DNA of 14,116 nt from NCBI GenBank assembly GCA_009923685.1, contig RFTA01000008.1, positions 1-14,116 of the forward strand, written 5' to 3'. This stretch comes from Actinomycetota bacterium. GTDB taxonomy: Bacteria; Actinomycetota; Acidimicrobiia; Acidimicrobiales; Ilumatobacteraceae. This document shows, one piece after another, positions 13,409 through 14,116 of this stretch. The notes below the pieces were generated by a model. That model saw only the letters and a list, made by a program, of their open reading frames with translations. It was not told where the DNA came from and ran no database searches. Each line of letters starts with the position of its first letter. Position 1 is the first letter of the stretch. The position numbers were made by a program, and so were the translations under genes.

Positions 13409-14116
13409 TCAGCCGACCGAGCCTTCCATTTGCAATTCAATGAGGCGACTCCACTCGACGGCGTATTCCATCGGCAGGGTTCGTGTTACTGGTTCGATGA
13501 AACCGTTGACGATCATGCTCATCGCCTGCTCTTGTGACAAGCCACGGCTCTGCAAATAAAACAGTTGCTCATCGGCAATTTTTGAAACGGTTGCTTCATG
13601 GCCAATCTGCGCGTCGCGAGCGCCGACTTCCATGTAAGGAAATGTGCGACTTTCGCTTTGGTCGTCGAGGATCAATGCGTCACATTGCACATGACTCTTG
13701 CAATTCTCGGCACCCTCTTCGACCCGCACCAATCCACGATAAGCAGTGATGCCGCCATCTTTTGAAATCGACTTCGAAACAATTTTCGACGACGTCTCAG
13801 ACGCCGCATGAATCATTTTTGCGCCTGCGTCTTGGTGCTGACCTGCGCCCGCGTAGGCCACCGACAAAACTTCGCCCGTCGCTTTCGGCCCCATCAAATA
13901 GACGCTCGGATATTTCATGGTCAGTTTCGAGCCGATATTGCCATCGATCCACTCCATGTGGCCCTCAGTCTCGACTCGGGCGCGCTTGGTGACCAAGTTG
14001 TAAACATTTGGCGACCAGTTTTGAATCGTCGTATAAGTGACATGGGCACTTGGCTTGACGACGATCTCGACGACGGCCGAATGCAGCGAATCTTTGGTGT
14101 AAACAGGCGCCGAACA
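13409..14116 (-). CDS. sufB: SufB, scaffold subunit of the SUF complex (C-terminal half, cut by the window end)
   Basis: The last 235 codons are present; the gene runs off the right edge. The visible part begins C-S-A-P-V-Y-T-K-D-S-L-H and includes the SufB hallmarks N-W-S-P-N-V-Y-N-L-V-T-K-R, M-E-W-I-D-G-N-I-G-S, and the final I-G-H-E-A-T-V-S-K-I followed by F-Y-L-Q-S-R-G-L and M-I-V-N-G-F. His and Glu of the H-E-A motif, matching E. coli His433/Glu434, are kept. At the place of E. coli Cys405 the sequence reads D-D-Q-S-E-S-R, so that cysteine is a serine, as in mycobacterial SufB. It forms the assembly scaffold with SufD and SufC. It is the first suf gene visible; any upstream regulator such as sufR would lie outside. 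Confidence 0.95.
   Translation of the reverse strand, partial: CSAPVYTKDSLHSAVVEIVVKPSAHVTYTTIQNWSPNVYNLVTKRARVETEGHMEWIDGNIGSKLTMKYPSVYLMGPKATGEVLSVAYAGAGQHQDAGAKMIHAASETSSKIVSKSISKDGGITAYRGLVRVEEGAENCKSHVQCDALILDDQSESRTFPYMEVGARDAQIGHEATVSKIADEQLFYLQSRGLSQEQAMSMIVNGFIEPVTRTLPMEYAVEWSRLIELQMEGSVG

Noticed and set aside
1..14116. tRNA or rRNA genes, CRISPR arrays, insertion sequences
   Set aside because: No cloverleaf, rRNA-like stretch, regularly spaced repeats or transposase was recognised on either strand.

Overview
The window reads as the chromosome of a moderate-GC actinobacterium. The best guess is Acidimicrobiia, in or near the freshwater Ilumatobacteraceae/acIV group. This rests on four things: the layout of the SUF operon (sufB, a small Cys protein, sufD, a Rieske ferredoxin, sufC), an actinobacterial-type SufB C-terminus, an MprAB-like two-component system, and a one-chain double-ATPase peptide transporter. 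The taxon is inferred from gene style only. Coding density is very high, almost every gene is on the minus strand, and neighbouring genes often overlap by 4 nt.

Region 1 (about 1-3280, minus strand) looks like one transcript. It encodes an OmpR-family response regulator, an MprB-like histidine kinase, a YbaK-family aminoacyl-tRNA deacylase, a 66-aa protein and a nucleotidyltransferase-fold protein. The last two look like a toxin-antitoxin-style pair. A 20-bp piece of the ybaK coding sequence recurs exactly at the left edge of the window, just past the nucleotidyltransferase gene, so that pair may be an inserted cassette.

Region 2 (3278-3973) is a divergent promoter with three TTCTTA hexamers spaced in multiples of 11 bp, a typical layout for OmpR-family binding sites. 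It is followed by a plus-strand gene for a small secreted helical protein with a Gly/His-rich tail, a plausible target of the two-component system.

Region 3 (3998-9238, minus strand) holds an MFS transporter of the monocarboxylate/OFA style and a peptide/nickel-type ABC importer (permease, permease, fused ATPases). Both halves of the fused ATPase carry a four-cysteine C-terminal motif of the kind that holds an iron-sulfur cluster in some OppD proteins.

Region 4 (9239-10930) holds the substrate-binding protein that should go with the importer. It lies in the opposite orientation and has a broken 5' end: similarity to the family begins upstream of any in-frame start codon, and a short out-of-frame signal-peptide-like start lies further upstream. 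This is either a damaged, inverted gene or an assembly artefact. A strong bidirectional terminator separates it from region 5.

Region 5 (10931-14116, minus strand) is the SUF iron-sulfur assembly operon: the C-terminal part of sufB, a four-Cys lysine-tailed protein, sufD, a Rieske ferredoxin and sufC. No sufS or sufU follows sufC.
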